DNA from: an uncultured Lentisphaeria bacterium
GTDB taxonomy: Bacteria > Verrucomicrobiota > Lentisphaeria > JABSQK01 > CAJWLW01
Assembly (NCBI GenBank): GCA_913042885.1
Contig: CAJWLW010000169.1
Span: 1 to 10,046, forward strand
Direction of reading: 5' to 3'
Length of the DNA: 10,046 nucleotides
A model generated the notes under the pieces. That model saw only the letters and a list, made by a program, of their open reading frames with translations. It searched no databases and had not been told where the DNA came from. Position 1 is the first letter of the stretch. The number at the start of each line of letters is the position of its first letter. Below are positions 7,134 to 10,046 of this stretch, in pieces. The position numbers and the translations under genes were made by a program.

Positions 7134-9548
7134 CTATTTTTTCGGAACGTACTTGTCGGTGGGAGTGAAGAAGAAACCGCGGCGCAGCATACCTCCGAGT
7201 TCAGCCTTGTTCCAGACACGGACGGTGATCTGGTTTACCTTGCCCGGCTTGATGGCGTCGGTGACGTCAATATCAAATGTGTGGTTCCACCACCACCAGA
7301 CCTTGTGCGGCTCATGGTGGACGTACTGACCGTTGACCCAGACCCAGCCTTCGTTGAAGACGCCGCCTGAGTGGAATATGACCTTCTTGCCCTTGGCGCT
7401 TTTAGCCACCTTGAACGTGCCGCGATACCAGCCGAAGCCGTCGTAGTCGTGGCCCTTGTCATCAAGGGGCTCCTCCTGCGCGTCCCAAAGGAGGTGTGTA
7501 TTGCGCATGTCCCACTTGGTGTCGTCGAACTCTGGCAGATAATATTCGCTGAAGATACCTTCGTTGTACGGATCGCGGACGAACTTCATGTCCAAGGGCA
7601 GTTCGCCAACCTTATTGCCCTGGTCCCCGTTGGTATACGACAGCAGCCGTTTGTACTCGTTCGTGCGTCCGCGCGAGATGAATGCCGGCGGTTTCTTGGA
7701 CTTGGGAAAGGTCTCCGAGATGAAGTGGGAGTAGATCTTGTTGAGCTCGTGCTTCAAGTCCAGCATGCGCTGTGATTCTGCCGCCGCGGTCGCGTAGTCG
7801 AGTCGCATGGCGGCCGCCTCCATATTGGCATAGGCAGTGAGATGCTCAGCGATTTTTCCCACGGCCACGACACGGGCCTTCTGCGTGGCGGTCCCCCCGG
7901 CGGCCAGGGCGGCGTCGATATGCTTCTGGATGCTGGAGGTGAACGCGACCGTGTACACATTATTAAGCATGAAATCCTCATGCAGATGGATGGTGGCCGC
8001 GCCCAGGTGTGCCTCAACAGCGTCCCACCAGGCCTGCAGGTGCGGCCCTGCCTCGGCACCGAACAGGTCGAAGTAGAGCTCTTTCTTCAGCGCCGCCACA
8101 TCGGTGTCCGCATCCCACAGCAGCTTGCCCATCACATAGAAGCTGGTCCACGTCTGCATGAAGGCCTTGCGCCCCTCCGCGCTGAGGCCTTTGATGTCCA
8201 TTTCTTTGTAGAGCGGGAAGTTCACGGTGGCGTTGGCGGTCTGGCGCTCCGGAATGAACAGACCGGTGAGGAAGTCGGGGTGGTACTCATACAGATAGAT
8301 GTGCGCCGTCTGCTTTCTGTATTGACGGAGGTTCTTTATGTACTCGATGCGGCGCCAGCAGCTTTTGTCCTTGTTGTCGTGCAGTGCACATCCGGCAATG
8401 GGGGCGTACATCACCGCGAGGTTTTTCGGCAGCGTGACGCCTTGTGGCGCCAGTTCGCGCAGGGAGTATGCCATGGTGGCCACGAACTTTTCCGGAAATG
8501 CTCGGGCCAGTTTGCTGGCGAACCCGTAGTATTCCTCACTCATCTGTGGCCCGTACACCAATTGGATGTTTTCAAACTTCTGGCTGGCCTTGTCGCAGGC
8601 ATCGCAATAGCAGTAGGGTGAGCCGTCCGGGGGGCTGATGCCGATGCCGTGGCGGGAAATCCGGTGGGTGTTTGGCCCCTGTTCATCGTGCTTTTCGGCG
8701 ATGGCCGTTTTGAGGTTTTTCAGGATCTCGGTGTACACATTGGGGTTCGACAGGCAGAGCATCGTCGTGTGCAGAATGTCGCCTTCGCCGATGACGCGCT
8801 TTCCCTTTTTATTCATTGCGTAATACTCCGGGTGGTCCTTGAAGTATTTATCAGGCGGCAGCAGAATGCCCAGAAACCCGTCGCCCACGAGAGGATAATA
8901 CTTGCCGGAATCGCCGCGGCTGTCGAACGCGATTTTCTCGGTCCACTCCTTATACTCCGTGTGATCCTGTGGTGTCATCGGCACCCATCCCGTATTGAGG
9001 CCGATACCGCGCAAGGCAAAGTCCGGCTTCGACAACACATCAAGATGGGGTACGACCACGGTCTTCTTTTCGGGGACCACCTCGCCCCAGGCGCCGGGGA
9101 AATACCAGCGGCACCCGAGGAGCTCGAGGAACGCATACGCTCCGTAAATCGTTCCTTTATAGACATCCGTCTCATTGCCGGCGATGAAGATGTCCTTCCG
9201 TTTCGTCTTCAGTATGTAGCCTTCTTCTTCGAAGACATCGTCGCGGACGGAGGGGTCGAACCCGGTCGGGATCTTCAAGCTGCGCTTGGCCGCGGCCTTG
9301 GTGTGGCCCACATAGATATTTATTTTGGCGTCGCTCTTGGCGCCTTCGTCGATAATCTCCAAGGTAGCCCCGGACATTTTCTGGATGTACTTCTGGATGG
9401 CTTCCGCGGCCTTCTTCGCTTTAGGCTGCCCTGCCGCTACCTGGATCACCGCCTGGCTCTTACCGTCCTCGACGATCGTTAATGGTTTGGCATTGGCGCA
9501 CGTGGCCAAAGCGATGAACATGATTAATACAGCATTTCTGATTCGCAT
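7134..9548 (-). CDS. Secreted DUF4838 protein with GH67-like N-terminus and C-terminal sugar-binding domain
   Basis: 804 residues from ATG 9548 to TAG 7134. Residues 1-20 are a Sec signal peptide (MRIRNAVLIMFIALATCANA, cleavage ANA/KP). Residues 21-165 resemble the alpha/beta domain that precedes the barrel in GH67 alpha-glucuronidases and GH20 enzymes (KKAAEAIQKYIQKMSG, INIYVGHT, GTIYGAYAFLELLGCRWYFPG). Residues about 215-490 are the DUF4838 core, a predicted barrel. It shows YYPLVGDGF, CLSNPNVY, GISPPDGSPYCYCDACDK (C313, C315, C318, a Cys cluster I recall from the family), VATMAYS, MYAPIAGC and IYLYEYHPDF. A helical stretch covers about 495-615. Residues 655-790 resemble the jelly-roll sugar-binding domain of GH2 beta-galactosidases (GFGWYRGTFKV, GGVFNEGWVWVNG). 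The enzyme is probably exported and acts on a glycan; no activity of the family is known to me. D307 and E421 are possible catalytic acids, by inference. It faces GH36 tail to tail. The gene has its own promoter and a strong ribosome site. Confidence 0.88.
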   Translation of the reverse strand: MRIRNAVLIMFIALATCANAKPLTIVEDGKSQAVIQVAAGQPKAKKAAEAIQKYIQKMSGATLEIIDEGAKSDAKINIYVGHTKAAAKRSLKIPTGFDPSVRDDVFEEEGYILKTKRKDIFIAGNETDVYKGTIYGAYAFLELLGCRWYFPGAWGEVVPEKKTVVVPHLDVLSKPDFALRGIGLNTGWVPMTPQDHTEYKEWTEKIAFDSRGDSGKYYPLVGDGFLGILLPPDKYFKDHPEYYAMNKKGKRVIGEGDILHTTMLCLSNPNVYTEILKNLKTAIAEKHDEQGPNTHRISRHGIGISPPDGSPYCYCDACDKASQKFENIQLVYGPQMSEEYYGFASKLARAFPEKFVATMAYSLRELAPQGVTLPKNLAVMYAPIAGCALHDNKDKSCWRRIEYIKNLRQYRKQTAHIYLYEYHPDFLTGLFIPERQTANATVNFPLYKEMDIKGLSAEGRKAFMQTWTSFYVMGKLLWDADTDVAALKKELYFDLFGAEAGPHLQAWWDAVEAHLGAATIHLHEDFMLNNVYTVAFTSSIQKHIDAALAAGGTATQKARVVAVGKIAEHLTAYANMEAAAMRLDYATAAAESQRMLDLKHELNKIYSHFISETFPKSKKPPAFISRGRTNEYKRLLSYTNGDQGNKVGELPLDMKFVRDPYNEGIFSEYYLPEFDDTKWDMRNTHLLWDAQEEPLDDKGHDYDGFGWYRGTFKVAKSAKGKKVIFHSGGVFNEGWVWVNGQYVHHEPHKVWWWWNHTFDIDVTDAIKPGKVNQITVRVWNKAELGGMLRRGFFFTPTDKYVPKK

Positions 9549-9554
9549 GGGGCT

Positions 9555-9560
9555 CTTCCT
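9555..9560 (-). promoter_or_regulatory. Shine-Dalgarno site of the DUF4838 gene
   Basis: AGGAAG on the minus strand is 6 nt before ATG 9548. The site and the well-formed signal peptide agree on this start. Confidence 0.85.
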
Positions 9561-9584
9561 TGGTTTGATCTACAGTGGAGGAAT

Positions 9585-9612
9585 ATTTTAGGATTTCCAG
9601 AAATCCTGCCAA
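9585..9612 (-). promoter_or_regulatory. Sigma-70-like promoter of the DUF4838 gene
   Basis: TTGGCA (9612-9607) and TAAAAT (9590-9585) each match the consensus -35 and -10 hexamers at five of six positions, with a 16-nt spacer. Transcription would begin near 9578, giving a leader of about 30 nt that contains the AGGAAG ribosome site. The whole spacer is a palindrome (next entry), which strengthens the case for a regulated promoter. Confidence 0.6.
9591..9606 (-). promoter_or_regulatory. 16-bp palindromic operator candidate inside the promoter
   Basis: GGATTTC-TG-GAAATCC has two exact 7-bp arms with a 2-nt centre and fills precisely the space between the -35 and -10 hexamers. A protein bound here would block RNA polymerase. 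Size and symmetry suit a dimeric repressor such as a LacI- or GntR-type sugar regulator, though no such gene lies in the window and the centre is TG rather than the CG common in LacI operators. The identity of the regulator is inference. Confidence 0.55.
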
Positions 9613-9711
9613 CATTCCGTGAACGACGCTGGATACCATTCGTCGCAGAACCAGGGATTGATTCGGACTTTGTTGATTTGATTGGAATTCCGCCACGCTT
9701 TGGCCCGGTCG

Positions 9712-9840
9712 GATGCATCTCACCATGTATTGGACGACCCGCTGCATCGCGGCTGGGTCGCCGGCGGACACGTGCACGCTTTTATCGACACTGAGCCGAG
9801 CGCCAGCGAGACAGCCCGCCTGGAGAACGTAACGGAGTGG
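9712..9840 (-). other. Decayed tail of the transposase remnant
   Basis: This span covers the part of the remnant after the inserted segment, from LSVDKSV to MVRC. It still aligns by eye with the family, which shows that the reading frame survived the insertion upstream. Beyond about 9715 toward the DUF4838 promoter, 9613-9714 shows no recognisable transposase sequence or terminal inverted repeat. Confidence 0.35.
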
Positions 9841-10026
9841 AGTGTCAACATTCCCCGAATGTTTCCAGGAACGCATCTGCTCAACCACCTTCTCTGTGAT
9901 ACGTCCTTCGGCCAGGAGAAACGCGAAGACGTTATGCTCCCAGAGCACCAGAAACGGAGTAGCGGCCAGATCGTCGGGCATCGGCAGGAAGCGCCCTGGC
10001 AGCAACCGCGGCCTCGCCCTGGGCAT
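9715..10026 (-). pseudogene. IS91-family (Y2/HUH) transposase remnant
   Basis: From 10026 leftward the translation contains GRFLPMPDD, LWEHNVFAFLLAEGRITEKV, EQMRSWKHSG, then LSVDKSVHVSAGDPAAMQ and RVVQYMVRC. These follow the order found in the Y2_Tnp domain of IS91-type rolling-circle transposases (RSWKHSGFSVDKSV, then LVQYIARCPFSL). The QYMVRC tyrosine region is present; the HUH metal site and zinc-binding amino terminus are not visible and would lie off the right edge if they survive. About 19 extra residues (59-77 of this frame) split the HSG / SVDKSV motif. After MVRC the family sequence ends and the frame runs on as nonsense into the DUF4838 gene. The copy is inactive. IS91-type elements move by rolling-circle transposition and often carry neighbouring genes. 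Confidence 0.7.
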
Positions 10027-10046
10027 AGTCCGGCTTTGCTTCTTTC

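Noticed and set aside
7842..9482. Two plus-strand open frames of 259 and 277 residues inside the DUF4838 gene
   Set aside because: They are shadows of the sense gene with no recognisable domain, and the minus-strand protein is clearly real over the whole span.
9460..9714. Continuation of the minus-strand frame from the transposase remnant into the DUF4838 gene
   Set aside because: Family similarity ends after QYMVRC; the rest overlaps a strong promoter and the signal peptide coding region in another frame.

Overview
The window looks like part of a carbohydrate-degrading accessory region from a bacterium. Three large genes encode exported glycoside hydrolase-type proteins. One resembles the DUF6259 family, one is a GH36 alpha-galactosidase-like enzyme and one is a DUF4838 protein. 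Together with a Sel1-repeat/trypsin-like fusion and IS91-type transposase debris, this gene content suggests the Planctomycetes-Verrucomicrobia-Lentisphaerae-Kiritimatiellae assemblage. That placement is inference from gene families only; no rRNA, tRNA or housekeeping marker is present.

Layout from left to right. Bases 1-748 (minus) hold a gene cut by the window edge: four perfect-length 36-residue Sel1 repeats (108-bp units in the DNA), a linker, and the first residues of a trypsin-like protease domain. Bases 749-1007 are intergenic and partly unexplained. Bases 1008-4100 (minus) hold a 1030-residue secreted multidomain putative glycosidase. Bases 4101-4622 form a divergent intergenic region with small inverted repeats. 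Bases 4623-6638 (plus) hold the GH36 enzyme, which has a Tat-like leader. Just downstream, 6737-6886 is the amino-terminal half of a DUF1330 protein, probably a gene remnant. Bases 6887-7133 are non-coding and contain a hairpin next to the end of the following gene. Bases 7134-9548 (minus) hold the 804-residue secreted DUF4838 protein with a carboxy-terminal sugar-binding-like domain. Its promoter region carries a clean 16-bp palindrome exactly between the -35 and -10 hexamers. Bases 9715-10026 (minus) are a decayed IS91-family transposase fragment with an in-frame insertion.

The three enzymes probably act outside the cytoplasm on a complex galactose- or uronate-containing glycan. They are not an operon: two face each other across 4101-4622 and two converge across 6639-7133, so each needs its own promoter. 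No transporter, regulator or sulfatase lies in the window. The best leads are the uncharacterised 1030-residue enzyme and the palindrome built into the DUF4838 promoter, which looks like an operator for a sugar-responsive repressor. I found no CRISPR array, RNA gene, origin or convincing rho-independent terminator.
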